Shown in pieces: positions 1-8,256 of a stretch of 53,599 nucleotides of DNA. The stretch's first letter is position 1; the number at the start of each line of letters is the position of its first letter. This DNA comes from an uncultured Acidobacteriaceae bacterium (GTDB taxonomy: Bacteria; Acidobacteriota; Terriglobia; Terriglobales; Acidobacteriaceae). The position numbers and the translations under genes were made by a program. The notes below the pieces were generated by a model, which ran no database searches, was not told the origin of the DNA, and worked only from the letters and a program-made list of their open reading frames with translations. The stretch lies in the NCBI GenBank assembly GCA_937879855.1, contig CALFMO010000049.1:1-53599 (forward strand), given 5' to 3'.

Positions 1-210
1 AAGAATCAACCGAGAACTCACATTGCGATTGGTCCAGCAAACGGGGGCACTTCACACCCACCTTTCGAACACCGCGAAAGGTGGGGCAGCCTCGGTCGTG
101 GGGGTAAAGGTGGGCCAGCCCCCCACGAGATTTTGCGCCAACTACACAACCAAAATCGTGCTGGGATATTATGAACTACGGCCTGAAACTCTTCCGCAGA
201 GGAGCGGAAC
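1..210. other. Leading non-coding stretch with a palindrome
   Basis: No convincing gene is seen before the isochorismatase-fold CDS at 211. Short reading frames here lack a family signature. The notable content is the inverted repeat at 57-85, described separately. The upstream neighbour lies outside the window. Confidence 0.5.
57..85. repeat. Dispersed palindrome, copy 1 (CCCACC-type)
   Basis: Perfect 11-bp inverted repeat CCCACCTTTCG (57-67) and CGAAAGGTGGG (75-85) around a 7-nt loop, followed by GGGCAGCC. A second element with the same layout (CCCCACCCT..CGC, loop, GCG..AGGGTGGGG, then GGCACCCT) lies at 39839-39874. I infer a dispersed REP-like family. Confidence 0.6.
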
Positions 211-819
211 GTGCCTCCAGCATTCCCAATATATCCGGCTCACACCGCCGTCTTGAGCATGGATTGCCAAACTGGCATCGTTTCTATCTATACCAAAGAC
301 GACAAAGACGCCTTCCTGACTCGCGCCGCAAACGTCCTCAAACACGCGCGCGCCACCGGCATGATCGTTATTCATGTGCAAGTCGGCTTTCGTCCCGGGC
401 TGCCGGAGGTCAGTTCTCGAAACATTCTCTTTGGCGCCGTCAAATCCTCGGCGCAGCATCAGAAATTGTTTCAGGAACCGCTCGGAGCGATCCCTGCTGT
501 TATCGCGCCGAAAGAAGGAGAAATTGTCATCACCAAGCATCGCGTCAGTGCCTTCACTGGCACCGACCTCGCCATGATCCTCCGCGCCAATGACATTGAC
601 ACGCTGGTTCTCTACGGCATCGCCACCAGCGGCGTCGTTCTCTCCACTCTGGTCGAAGCTGCGGATCAGGATTTCCGGCTCGTTGTGGTCGAAGACTGCT
701 GTGCCGATCTGGACCCAACAATCCATGATTGCCTCATCAGTAAGTTCTTCCCGTCCCGGGCTGCCGTGCTTTCGGCACGGGAATTCGCCGACGCCTCAGG
801 CTCTAGCGGCGGATTCTGA
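211..819 (+). CDS. Isochorismatase-fold hydrolase-like protein, nucleophile Cys replaced
   Basis: A 202-residue cytoplasmic protein of the isochorismatase/cysteine hydrolase superfamily, whose members hydrolyse amides, nicotinamide or isochorismate through an Asp-Lys-Cys triad. The Asp is visible at D18 (SMDCQTGIV) and the Lys at K109 (ITKHRVSAF). The third motif reads GIATSGVVLST (136-146), so Val142 stands where the family has ATDxCV with the catalytic Cys. The rest of the fold signature, including VVVEDCCADLDP after it, is intact and the length is normal. I recall a sizeable subgroup with this GVVLST motif, so it is probably not a decayed gene but may use different chemistry. The substrate cannot be named. 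It stands alone, with minus-strand genes downstream. Confidence 0.8.
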   Translation: MPPAFPIYPAHTAVLSMDCQTGIVSIYTKDDKDAFLTRAANVLKHARATGMIVIHVQVGFRPGLPEVSSRNILFGAVKSSAQHQKLFQEPLGAIPAVIAPKEGEIVITKHRVSAFTGTDLAMILRANDIDTLVLYGIATSGVVLSTLVEAADQDFRLVVVEDCCADLDPTIHDCLISKFFPSRAAVLSAREFADASGSSGGF

Positions 820-864
820 GTGTAACGGAGATTTATCGCCATCTATTCTTGACAAAGGCCCAAA

Positions 865-1119
865 TCATCTCGGTCGCCACTCCACACCCTTCGCCGAAAC
901 AGCAAGTATGAACTCTCGCGACAGTTCATCTCCTGCGTCGTTCCACTCCAAAATCACATATCGCCGACCACAATTCCGCCAATTGGTACACGGCGCACGA
1001 TTAGGCTCTTCATTCCACGGAATCAATGCCCTACGCTCCAATTCCGATATTGCTTCTGCTCTTGTATGGAACTTTCCTTCTTGCAGTTCGCAGTGGGCTT
1101 CGTCGTCAATTACAAACAT
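865..1119 (-). CDS. Small hypothetical protein with FHTRAEA motif
   Basis: An 84-residue soluble protein with no signal peptide or membrane segment. I do not recognise a named family. It begins 32 bp after the end of the DUF4279 gene in the same direction, so the two may be co-transcribed. Its stretch GKFHTRAEAISELERRA resembles GPFHTRAEAETEARKL in the protein at 21658-22062, suggesting a common small fold in which a Phe-His-Thr-Arg turn precedes a helix. Two cysteines (CTNWRNC) lie mid-protein. The gene is supported mainly by the shared motif and the compact arrangement; no function is proposed. Confidence 0.5.
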   Translation of the reverse strand: MFVIDDEAHCELQEGKFHTRAEAISELERRALIPWNEEPNRAPCTNWRNCGRRYVILEWNDAGDELSREFILAVSAKGVEWRPR

Positions 1120-1151
1120 TCAGCTACCATTGTCAGTGGAAAGGCGATATT

Positions 1152-1652
1152 TCAACAGTTGTAGAAGTCACAATCAATGCAAAGACCGTACTCCGCTATT
1201 CTCCGCACGATTTCTAGATCGAAGTGGACACCGGGACTGACATCACGGAAATAGCCAACGAGTTGCATCGTCCCACCTAATTCCCGGCTTAGTTCCCCAA
1301 ACGCGGCTTTGCTTGAATCAAGTTGGTCGAGAACGTCCTTTACCTGTTCGTCCAGTGGAGCAGACCCTCCCAAACGCGAATGGAGTGCCCAGAGGCTACA
1401 GGGCCTGCTCTTTGAGGTCGTGCCAATGGCATCGCCTTCCATCGCCGTCTTCGTGGGCGTCACGCCGACCCTGCGAGTGACATCATCGGGGGCGAATGAT
1501 CCTCTGACGTGGAAGTATGCGTACCACGTGTCCGGTTTTTGCAGAGCCAAAGCGTAAGTCAATTTCCGAGTTAAGCCAAGAAGATCATGCCCTTCGTTCT
1601 CAACTGACGAAACCGGGCCATAGCGCTCAGAACGGGTAGATGCGTGGCCCAT
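1152..1652 (-). CDS. DUF4279 domain-containing protein
   Basis: A 166-residue protein. From about residue 40 it reads as DUF4279: WYAYFHVRG, then the DD and RxGV turn, the SRPCSLWALHSRL block, and a C-terminal GVHFDLEIVRRIAEYGLCIDCDFY strand-helix-strand. DUF4279 is a small domain of unknown function, often in stand-alone proteins. The first 35-40 residues (MGHASTRSERYG...) are not part of that domain and resemble a tyrosine-recombinase C-terminal tail by eye, so the real start may lie further in (for example a TTG before the LTYALAL segment). It precedes the small FHTRAEA protein in the same orientation. Domain family fairly sure, start uncertain. Confidence 0.6.
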   Translation of the reverse strand: MGHASTRSERYGPVSSVENEGHDLLGLTRKLTYALALQKPDTWYAYFHVRGSFAPDDVTRRVGVTPTKTAMEGDAIGTTSKSRPCSLWALHSRLGGSAPLDEQVKDVLDQLDSSKAAFGELSRELGGTMQLVGYFRDVSPGVHFDLEIVRRIAEYGLCIDCDFYNC

Positions 1653-2038
1653 ATACTCTTGTGAGAGGGGCCCGCTGGGAAGTTCACACGACGCCCTTCA
1701 ATTGCAGCGATCCACAGCCCCGTGTGACATCTGACCTTGACCCTCAATGCGAAATGAGCAGATGATGGTCAAGGCGGAGGCGGCCTGCGGAAGAATCCCA
1801 GAAAAGGTCGCAACTCTTTTGTGTTCAATATTTTAACCTCTAACCCCTTTGCCCTCAAGATTTTGCACACACTTTTTGCAAAACCCGCGCCAGTCAAGCC
1901 TTTCACAGGGGTGGGGGGGAGGGATACCCTCGCAACCTCAAATTTCCCAAAACGGACCTCGCTTGAGAACGTTCTCCGAAGCCTCTCATCGCACTTTATT
2001 TTCGCGAGAGATTCACTGGCCATCTTTATCCCGCGCGC
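1653..2038. other. Intergenic region upstream of hemH
   Basis: About 385 bp between the divergent DUF4279 gene and ferrochelatase. It holds a purine-rich run (AGGGGTGGGGGGGAGGGA, about 1908-1925). I see no convincing -35/-10 pair, RNA structure or gene. A long minus-strand frame that crosses into hemH is a shadow. Confidence 0.4.
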
Positions 2039-3076
2039 ATGAACTACGACGCGATACTTATTGTCTCCTTCGGCGGACCGGAATCCAAGGAAGATGTCAT
2101 CCCATTCCTCGAAAACGTTCTGCGCGGGAGAAACGTTCCGCGCGAACGCATGCTCGCAGTCGCTGAGCACTACTACCACTTCGGCGGCAAGAGTCCGATC
2201 AACCAGCAGACTCGCGAACTGATCGCGGCCCTTGAGCACGGACTCGCCCAGCATGGCCCAAAGCTGCCCGTGTATTGGGGGAATCGCAATTGGCATCCCA
2301 TGCTGCCGAAAACTTTGCGGCATATGCGCCAGGACGGAATCAAGCGCGCGCTCGCTTTCGTCACCTCGGCCTACAGTTCGTATTCCGGGTGCCGACAGTA
2401 TCGCGAAGACATCGCTCGAGCTCAAAAAGAAATTGGCGAAGGCGCGCCGCAGATCGACAAACTGCGCCCCTTCTTCAACCATCCCGGATTTATCGAGGCC
2501 ACGGAAGATCGTCTGGGCGACGCGCTCCAGGAAATTCCCGCGGACGCGCGCCGCAACGTTCAAACCATTTATGTTGCGCACAGCATTCCACTCTCCATGG
2601 CGAACACCTGCGACTACGTTCTCCAACTGGAAGAGGTGAGAAAGCTAGTCTCCCTCAGGCTTGGCATCGCGAACGACGCCCTGGTATATCAGAGCCGCAG
2701 CGGCGCGCCCGGACAGCCATGGCTCGAGCCCGACATTCTCGATTATCTGCGCGAAGTGAAAGCGCGCAATGCGGCGAGCGCCGTTGTTCTCGCGCCCATC
2801 AGTTTCATTTCTGATCACATGGAAGTGTTGTATGACCTAGACATCGAGGCGCGTCAACTCTGCGATTCCCTCGCTCTGCCCATGACCCGCGCAAAGACCG
2901 TCGGAGTGCATCCCAAATTCATTGCCATGATTCGTGAGCTTATCCTTGAACGCACGAGAAGCGCAGAACGCCGAGCGCTAGGATCGCTTGGCCCACGCTC
3001 AGACATTTGCGAAGAAACGTGTTGCCCTGCACCGCAGCGTCCCGCGCGGCCGCAAGCCGATGCCGGAAAGGCATGA
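2039..3076 (+). CDS. hemH: Ferrochelatase
   Basis: A 345-residue ferrochelatase, which inserts Fe(II) into proto- or coproporphyrin at the end of haem synthesis. The N-terminal ILIVSFGGPES motif, the SAYSSYSGCRQYRED block (110-124), the catalytic His181 in YVAHSIPLSMA and Glu262 in SDHMEVLYDLD are all present. The C-terminal extension contains CEETCC (Cys324, 328, 329). Together with Cys118 this resembles, though with different spacing, the four cysteines that hold a [2Fe-2S] cluster in mycobacterial and some other bacterial ferrochelatases. Whether it uses protoporphyrin IX or coproporphyrin III cannot be decided from sequence. It appears monocistronic, with a palindrome downstream separating it from the convergent kinase-like gene. 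Confidence 0.93.
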   Translation: MNYDAILIVSFGGPESKEDVIPFLENVLRGRNVPRERMLAVAEHYYHFGGKSPINQQTRELIAALEHGLAQHGPKLPVYWGNRNWHPMLPKTLRHMRQDGIKRALAFVTSAYSSYSGCRQYREDIARAQKEIGEGAPQIDKLRPFFNHPGFIEATEDRLGDALQEIPADARRNVQTIYVAHSIPLSMANTCDYVLQLEEVRKLVSLRLGIANDALVYQSRSGAPGQPWLEPDILDYLREVKARNAASAVVLAPISFISDHMEVLYDLDIEARQLCDSLALPMTRAKTVGVHPKFIAMIRELILERTRSAERRALGSLGPRSDICEETCCPAPQRPARPQADAGKA

Positions 3077-3111
3077 GCCCATTCAGAACGTTTGTCATCT
3101 CAAAAACGTTT

Positions 3112-3191
3112 GTCATCCTGAGCGAAGCGAAGGACCTATGCAATCTTGCGCCGCCTCGAATGCACAGATCCTTCGCTTCGCTCAGGATGAC
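3112..3191. repeat. REP-like long inverted repeat, possible bidirectional terminator
   Basis: Two 26-nt arms, 3112-3137 and 3166-3191, are inverse complements with one mismatch. Their core is TCCTGAGCGAAGCGAAGGA on the left arm, with a 28-nt spacer. The core is one I recall as a frequent intergenic element in Acidobacteria. A 13-bp direct repeat AACGTTTGTCATC lies just left (3087-3099 and 3105-3117), the second copy running into the left arm. The element sits between convergent hemH and the kinase-like gene, so it could stop transcription from both sides. Confidence 0.75.
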
Positions 3192-3220
3192 AGTAATTGC
3201 TTTTGAATTAAGTTTAGGGA

Positions 3221-3889
3221 TTAACCTTGGACAGCAGGCACGTTCGGACGCTCGTATTCCGTGGCTTTGGGACTGCCTTCGAGGAGTCGCATGGTATCCA
3301 GAATCGTCTGAATCACCGGTTCGTTTCCCACCGCAGTGTTGACCATGATGTGATAAAGAGAACGCGTAGGCCAGTCAGCATTGAAGTAGTGTTTTACGTA
3401 AGCGATGCGTTCGCGATCGACGGTGTCGACCTGTTCGAGGGCCTCTTCCCGGCTATGGCCGTCTGCGACGATGCGACGTATTTTTTCCGAGCGCGGAGCG
3501 TAAAGAAAAACGTGGAAGGCCTCGGGATTTTCGCGCAGTAAATAAGGCGCGCCGCGACCCACGATGACCGCGTTCCCTTCCCGCCCAATTTTATCCATGA
3601 TCTCCTGCATCATCGACATCATGCAGTCGGTATCGAAGACCTGACTGCCCAAAGCCGCGGAATTGCGATCGTAACTGCCGCGCCAGAAGGCTTTCGCGAA
3701 GCGATGCAAGCGGCTGTCCATGCGCTCATCACAGCGCTTGACTGCCGAGCGCTCGACATTGGCGAGGCGAGCAACCTCTTCGGTGAGGAGATGGTCCCAG
3801 AGTTTCCAGCCCAGGTGTTCGGCCAGTTGAGCGGCAATGGAAGCGGCGCCGCAGCCGTACTCGCGCTCGATGGTAATAACGCGAAACAT
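3221..3889 (-). CDS. Cytidylate kinase-like family protein
   Basis: A 222-residue P-loop protein of the cytidylate-kinase-2-like family. The start reads MFRVITIEREYGCGAASIA, the variant phosphate-binding loop (EREYGxGxxxIA) seen in these proteins, followed by LAEHLGWKLWDHLLTEEVA. Further on are NAVIVGRGAPYLL (about 108-120) and an arginine-rich lid around RSEKIRRIVADGHSREEA. True CMP kinase (cmk) phosphorylates CMP/dCMP; the substrate of this diverged group is not established. It starts 11 bp after the EmrB-like gene and is probably the last gene of the efflux operon, an unusual partner. The Shine-Dalgarno is weak, consistent with coupling to the gene in front. Confidence 0.75.
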   Translation of the reverse strand: MFRVITIEREYGCGAASIAAQLAEHLGWKLWDHLLTEEVARLANVERSAVKRCDERMDSRLHRFAKAFWRGSYDRNSAALGSQVFDTDCMMSMMQEIMDKIGREGNAVIVGRGAPYLLRENPEAFHVFLYAPRSEKIRRIVADGHSREEALEQVDTVDRERIAYVKHYFNADWPTRSLYHIMVNTAVGNEPVIQTILDTMRLLEGSPKATEYERPNVPAVQG

Positions 3890-3900
3890 GGCTCTGTTAT

Positions 3901-5499
3901 TTAGTGTACCGCCATTCCGCCGCCCGGTTTCGACTTTTTCATCAGGAAGACCATGGGAATCATCGCCATAATGGCGACACCGAGAAACCAGAAGCAGTCG
4001 ATATAAGCCAGCATCGTGGCCTGCCGTTCCACCGTCCCCTGGATCAAAGCATATGCCTGCCGCGCCGCGCCTGCCGCGCTCGCGCCGTGCGCCTGCATCG
4101 CCCGCGTAGCGCCCTGGATCGCCGATTGCAATGCGGGATTCGACTGGCTCAGGTGGCTGGACAAATCCGTCATATGCACCTGGCTGCGCCGATCCAGCAT
4201 GGTGGTCACGACTGAGATGCCGACACTGCCGCCGATGTTGCGCGCCAGATTCATCAGGCCCGACGCGGCGTTGTTCTTCTCGCGCGGCAGGAACGCGTAG
4301 GCGGCGGTGTTGATGGGCACGAACAAGAAGGCCATGCCTATGGCCTGGAACACGCGAGCGATTACGGCGGTGCGGAAATCAATTTGCAGGTCGAAGTTGG
4401 TCATGTGAAACAACGAAAAGGAAAGCACGATCAAGCCGAAGAGCAGCAACCAGCGCGGAGTGTAGCGCGATAGCAGAAATCCAACCAGCGGCAACAGCAA
4501 CATGATCACAAAACCACCGGGCATCAGCGCCAGACCGGCTTGCTGCGCGGTATAGCCCAGCATCGTCTGCATGAACAGGGGCAGAAGCAGAGTGCTGCCT
4601 AAGAGAGCGAAGCCCAGCATGAACATGAGCAGGTTCGAGATGCCGAAGGTGCGGTCGCGGAACAAGTGCAGGTCGATGATGGGATCCTTGTGCTTCCACT
4701 CCCAGATGATGACGAAGATCAATGAGAGAGCGGCAATGATCGAAAGAATCAGGATGAAGTTGGATTCGAACCAGTCGTCGCGCTGCCCCTTGTCGAGCAC
4801 GACCTGCAGCGTTCCCAGGCCAAGACCGACAAAGCCGAGGCCGATGTAATCAATTCGGGTTTCACTGAGTTTGCGGCGCCTGAAGTACGGAGGATCTTGA
4901 ATCAGTCTCGAGGTAAGAAGAAGAGAGAGAATCCCGACCGGGATGTTGATGAAGAAGATCCAGCGCCAGGTGAAGTTGTCGGTGATCCATCCGCCAAGAG
5001 TTGGGCCGATTGCAGGCGCTGTGACCACCGCAACGCCATAAACGGCGAACGCCATTCCGCGCTTGGCCGGCGGAAATGTATCGGCGAGGATGGCTTGCTC
5101 GCTGGGCTGTAATCCGCCGCCTCCTGCGCCCTGCAACACTCTGCAGATAATCAACGTCGTCAGGTTCGGCGCCAGCCCGCAGAGAAATGAACTCACGGTG
5201 AACAGGGTTACGCAACCCATGTAGAAATTCTTGCGGCCAACAATCGAAGAGAGCCAGCCGCTCAGAGGCAGGACGATTGCGTTGGAAACAAGATAAGAAG
5301 TGAGAACCCATGTACTCTCGTCCTGCCCGGCGGAAAGGCCTCCCGCGATGTGCGGCAGGGCGACGTTGGCGATGGAAGTATCGAGCACCTCCATGAACGT
5401 CGCCAGCGTGACCGCGAGGGCGATGATCCACGGATTAACCGCAGGACGCCAGGCGTCGGCGTGCGCGTCCCCGTTCAGGGTTGCGGTGGCCGAACCCAT
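3901..5499 (-). CDS. DHA2-family MFS drug/H+ antiporter, EmrB/QacA type
   Basis: A 532-residue inner-membrane transporter with 14 predicted membrane segments. Diagnostic DHA2 motifs: LDTSIANVALPHI (39-51) in TM1, GWLSSIVGRK (81-90) as motif A, RVLQGAGGG (120-128), and motif C around GVAVVTAPAIGPTLGGWI (155-172), followed by WRWIFFINIPVG. Such pumps use the proton gradient to expel hydrophobic drugs, and with an EmrA-type adaptor and TolC form a channel across both membranes. Here all three parts are encoded in order. The start codon shares one base with the stop of the adaptor gene (TGATG), so translation is probably coupled. The exported compound is unknown. The symbol is withheld because many EmrB paralogues exist. 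Confidence 0.92.
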   Translation of the reverse strand: MGSATATLNGDAHADAWRPAVNPWIIALAVTLATFMEVLDTSIANVALPHIAGGLSAGQDESTWVLTSYLVSNAIVLPLSGWLSSIVGRKNFYMGCVTLFTVSSFLCGLAPNLTTLIICRVLQGAGGGGLQPSEQAILADTFPPAKRGMAFAVYGVAVVTAPAIGPTLGGWITDNFTWRWIFFINIPVGILSLLLTSRLIQDPPYFRRRKLSETRIDYIGLGFVGLGLGTLQVVLDKGQRDDWFESNFILILSIIAALSLIFVIIWEWKHKDPIIDLHLFRDRTFGISNLLMFMLGFALLGSTLLLPLFMQTMLGYTAQQAGLALMPGGFVIMLLLPLVGFLLSRYTPRWLLLFGLIVLSFSLFHMTNFDLQIDFRTAVIARVFQAIGMAFLFVPINTAAYAFLPREKNNAASGLMNLARNIGGSVGISVVTTMLDRRSQVHMTDLSSHLSQSNPALQSAIQGATRAMQAHGASAAGAARQAYALIQGTVERQATMLAYIDCFWFLGVAIMAMIPMVFLMKKSKPGGGMAVH

Positions 5500-6779
5500 C
5501 AGCGAATCCAGACCTTTGGAGTCACGGATTCACCTGGACGCAACTGGTGATCGTTGTTCGAACCGGGATCCAGGACGATCTTGACCGGGATGCGTTGCAC
5601 CACTTTCACATAATTTCCGGTGGCATTTTCGGGAGGCAGCAGGCTGAAACGAGCGCCGCTGGCTCCGGCAACGCTGTCTACTTTACCGTAATACGTTCTG
5701 CCGTTGGCGTCGACGTCGATGGTGACACGCTGGCCGACTTTCATTTGCCGAAGTTGCGTTTCTTTGAAGTTGGCCGTGATCCAGACGTCATCGAGGTTGA
5801 TGATCTTCATCAACTCCTGCCCGGGAGCAACGTTCTGCCCGACTTCCACGGTTCGATCGCTGACGATGCCGTTCACTGGAGCAATGATTTTTGTGTATTG
5901 CAGGTTCAGTTGCGCCTGATCGAGATCGGCTTTTTTTCGCTGCGCTTCGGCGAGAGCAGATGTAGCCCGGGCGCGCGTGATCTGCATTTGTTTGGGCGCA
6001 GTGCGGGCGTAACGTGAATTCGCCTGGGACTGAACGAGTTTACCTTCCGCCTGAGTGACCTGCTGCTGCGCCGCGTCGGCGGTGGCGCGGGCGGCTTCGA
6101 CAGTCGCTGCGCTGGCTTTGGCAGCGGCTATGGCCTGGTCATACTGTTGCTGGGAAATTTCCTGCTTGTCGACTAACTGCTTGTATCGTCCGAGATCGTT
6201 TTGCGCTTTCACGTTGTTCGCTTCGGCTTCTTGCAGTTGGGCCTTGGCTGCCTCAAATTGCTGTTTTGCGGCCTGGATGCCAGCGCGAGCGCTGTTCACA
6301 TCGGCGTCAGTCGCAGAAACCTGGCTACTGGTGTTCACGTCGGTGATTGGAACGCTGACCCCTGCGGCAACTGCGGCGGCCTGAGCATCTTCGAAGTCCG
6401 CCTTGGCGCGTTCGTAGGCGACTTGATAATCCGCCGGATCGATCTCGACCAGCACCGTTCCTGCCGGCACGTATTGATTGTCCTGGACGTTGAGCTTGAT
6501 GACGTGCCCGGAGATTCGAGCGCTGACGGAATTGACGTGACCGTCAACCTGGGCATCGTCGGTGGATTCGTAGCTGGTGAAGTAGCGATAGGCAAAGAAG
6601 CCGATGATCAGGAGAACAATGATTGCAATGATCACGCCAATCCGGAAGCCGGAACTCTGCGTCCTTGAAGGCCGGTGAAAATCTTCCTCGGTGGCCGGTA
6701 ACGGCTTGTTGCCGGAGGACGGTTTTTCGGCTTCAGTCCGGTTGGCGTTGGCTGGAGGACTCTGTGTGGTTTGCTCCAT
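5499..6779 (-). CDS. EmrA/HlyD-family membrane fusion adaptor
   Basis: A 426-residue periplasmic adaptor that links the MFS pump to TolC. It has a 45-residue Pro/Thr-rich cytoplasmic N-terminus, one membrane helix (about 47-65), then the EmrA signature STDDAQVDGHVNSVSARISG (72-91) opening the biotinyl-lipoyl-like half motif. A long Ala/Gln/Lys coiled-coil hairpin follows (about 120-290), then the second half (APVNGIVSDRTVEVGQNVAPG) and the beta-barrel domain to the end. Full length, with no missing parts. It lies 4 bp downstream of the TolC gene and overlaps the pump gene by one base, giving a tight TolC-adaptor-pump operon. Confidence 0.92.
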   Translation of the reverse strand: MEQTTQSPPANANRTEAEKPSSGNKPLPATEEDFHRPSRTQSSGFRIGVIIAIIVLLIIGFFAYRYFTSYESTDDAQVDGHVNSVSARISGHVIKLNVQDNQYVPAGTVLVEIDPADYQVAYERAKADFEDAQAAAVAAGVSVPITDVNTSSQVSATDADVNSARAGIQAAKQQFEAAKAQLQEAEANNVKAQNDLGRYKQLVDKQEISQQQYDQAIAAAKASAATVEAARATADAAQQQVTQAEGKLVQSQANSRYARTAPKQMQITRARATSALAEAQRKKADLDQAQLNLQYTKIIAPVNGIVSDRTVEVGQNVAPGQELMKIINLDDVWITANFKETQLRQMKVGQRVTIDVDANGRTYYGKVDSVAGASGARFSLLPPENATGNYVKVVQRIPVKIVLDPGSNNDHQLRPGESVTPKVWIR

Positions 6780-6783
6780 ACGG

Positions 6784-8256
6784 TTATGGATTACCTTTCA
6801 AATATTGTTTGACGCCACGCTCGGCGTCGCCGATGGCATGCGCCAGTTCCACCTTAGATAGATTGTGGGCATAAAGACTTTGGATGTAACTTTCATGAGC
6901 GCTGGCAACGGCTTCCTGCGCCTGCACCACTTCGAGATTATCGGCTACGCCGGCGGTGAAGCGGTCTTGCGATTGCGTGAGCGCCTGCTCCGCCAAATCG
7001 ACTGAACTGCGAGCGACTTCGACCTGTTCGGCGGCAGCATTCAAATCGAGCAGCGCGGTGCGGACCTCATAGTCGATGCGGCCGCGGAGATCGCCAAGTT
7101 GAGAACGCGCTTGCTTCAATTGCGCATCCGCTTCGAGCACGTCGCTATGAACACGATTCCCGGCGAAAATCGGAATGTTTATGCCGCCATTTACCTGCCA
7201 CGTGCCATTGGATTGGGAAGGATTGACGCCGATGTCGCCGAGGTTGGCATCGAGGTCGAGCGTCGGGTAACGCCCAGCCGACGCTGCCCGTCGCGAGAGT
7301 TCCGCTGCGCGTACCTGCGCCAATGCCGCCTGATAGTCAGCGCGCGTACTGTAGGCGCGTTGCTCGTAAATGTCGAGGGGCAAAGGAGTCAAGGCCTGGT
7401 AAGGCGCTTTCTCGGTCAGAACAAATTCCTGACCCGGCGGCAAACCGATGATCCGGGCGAGATTTAAGCGCAGCTTGGCGAGATCGTTGCGAGCCACAAT
7501 GAGTTGCTGTTGACGAGTTTGAAGTTCGACCTGCGAGCGTAGCGCGTCAATGGCTGGACTTAGTCCAGCTTTTTGCTGGTCGGCGGCTTTGTCGTAAAGG
7601 GCCTGCGCGCTCTTGACCTGGGCCTCGGTGGTTTCCACGCGCGCCGCGGCGGCAATGGCCTGCAGATAAGAATTGCCAACCGCAAGAACGACGAACTCGC
7701 GCGCGTCTTTATAACTGAATTGCGCGGCCTTCAGGCTCTCGGAGGCGGACCGCTCCTTCTCAATGCTCTTGAAGTTGAAGATCGACTGGCTGAGATTGGC
7801 CCGTGCATCGAAATAGTTGAAGGCAGGAACCGTTCGGGGAAGGGTGCTGGTATTGGCGCCCGGCGCGGCCAGCAAGGGAAAAAGCTTGTTGAACCCGAGG
7901 GCGGCGAGACTCTGGGTTTGCACGTCTTCCAGCACGTGCGCGCTGAGATTCGGCAACAATTCGCTCAGTTCCTTCCAGCGTTCTCCGCGCGCTGTCTCGG
8001 TCTGATCCGAAGCGAGCAGCAAGCCCAGATTGTTGCGCAGGCCGCGATCAATGGCGTCCTTGAAGTCAATTTGCAGAGCTTCCGCTGTCGGCTTGCCTTC
8101 GGGAGCGCTCCCAAGAAACGGGTTTTGTTGGCCAAGAAGGGTAACATTCGGGGCGGAAGAAGCTGAGCCCGTGGCCTGAGCCAGCAGGGTGGCGGGGAGA
8201 AACAGCACACAAAGAGCGAAAATTGCCTTTCGGGGGAGTATCAATGAGCAATGCAT
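6784..8256 (-). CDS. TolC-family outer-membrane efflux protein
   Basis: About 490 residues when started at the ATG at 8256, which gives a clean signal peptide (MHCSLILPRKAIFALCVLFL, cleavage near LLAQA). The open frame reaches 8442, but that extra part is basic and unlike a secretion signal. The mature protein has two OEP/TolC halves: DAIDRGLRNNLGLLLA near the start, long Ala/Gln/Leu-rich helices, NLARIIGLPPGQEF in the middle, and the C-terminal VEVARSSVDLAEQALTQSQD helix pair typical of the trimeric channel. It is the first gene of the efflux operon, 4 bp before the adaptor. No obvious ribosome-binding site precedes the chosen start, so the start is moderate confidence. Confidence 0.88.
   Translation of the reverse strand: MHCSLILPRKAIFALCVLFLPATLLAQATGSASSAPNVTLLGQQNPFLGSAPEGKPTAEALQIDFKDAIDRGLRNNLGLLLASDQTETARGERWKELSELLPNLSAHVLEDVQTQSLAALGFNKLFPLLAAPGANTSTLPRTVPAFNYFDARANLSQSIFNFKSIEKERSASESLKAAQFSYKDAREFVVLAVGNSYLQAIAAAARVETTEAQVKSAQALYDKAADQQKAGLSPAIDALRSQVELQTRQQQLIVARNDLAKLRLNLARIIGLPPGQEFVLTEKAPYQALTPLPLDIYEQRAYSTRADYQAALAQVRAAELSRRAASAGRYPTLDLDANLGDIGVNPSQSNGTWQVNGGINIPIFAGNRVHSDVLEADAQLKQARSQLGDLRGRIDYEVRTALLDLNAAAEQVEVARSSVDLAEQALTQSQDRFTAGVADNLEVVQAQEAVASAHESYIQSLYAHNLSKVELAHAIGDAERGVKQYLKGNP

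Noticed and set aside
1769..2626. 285-codon minus-strand open frame opposite hemH
   Set aside because: Overlaps the catalytic half of ferrochelatase and has no recognisable domain or ribosome site.
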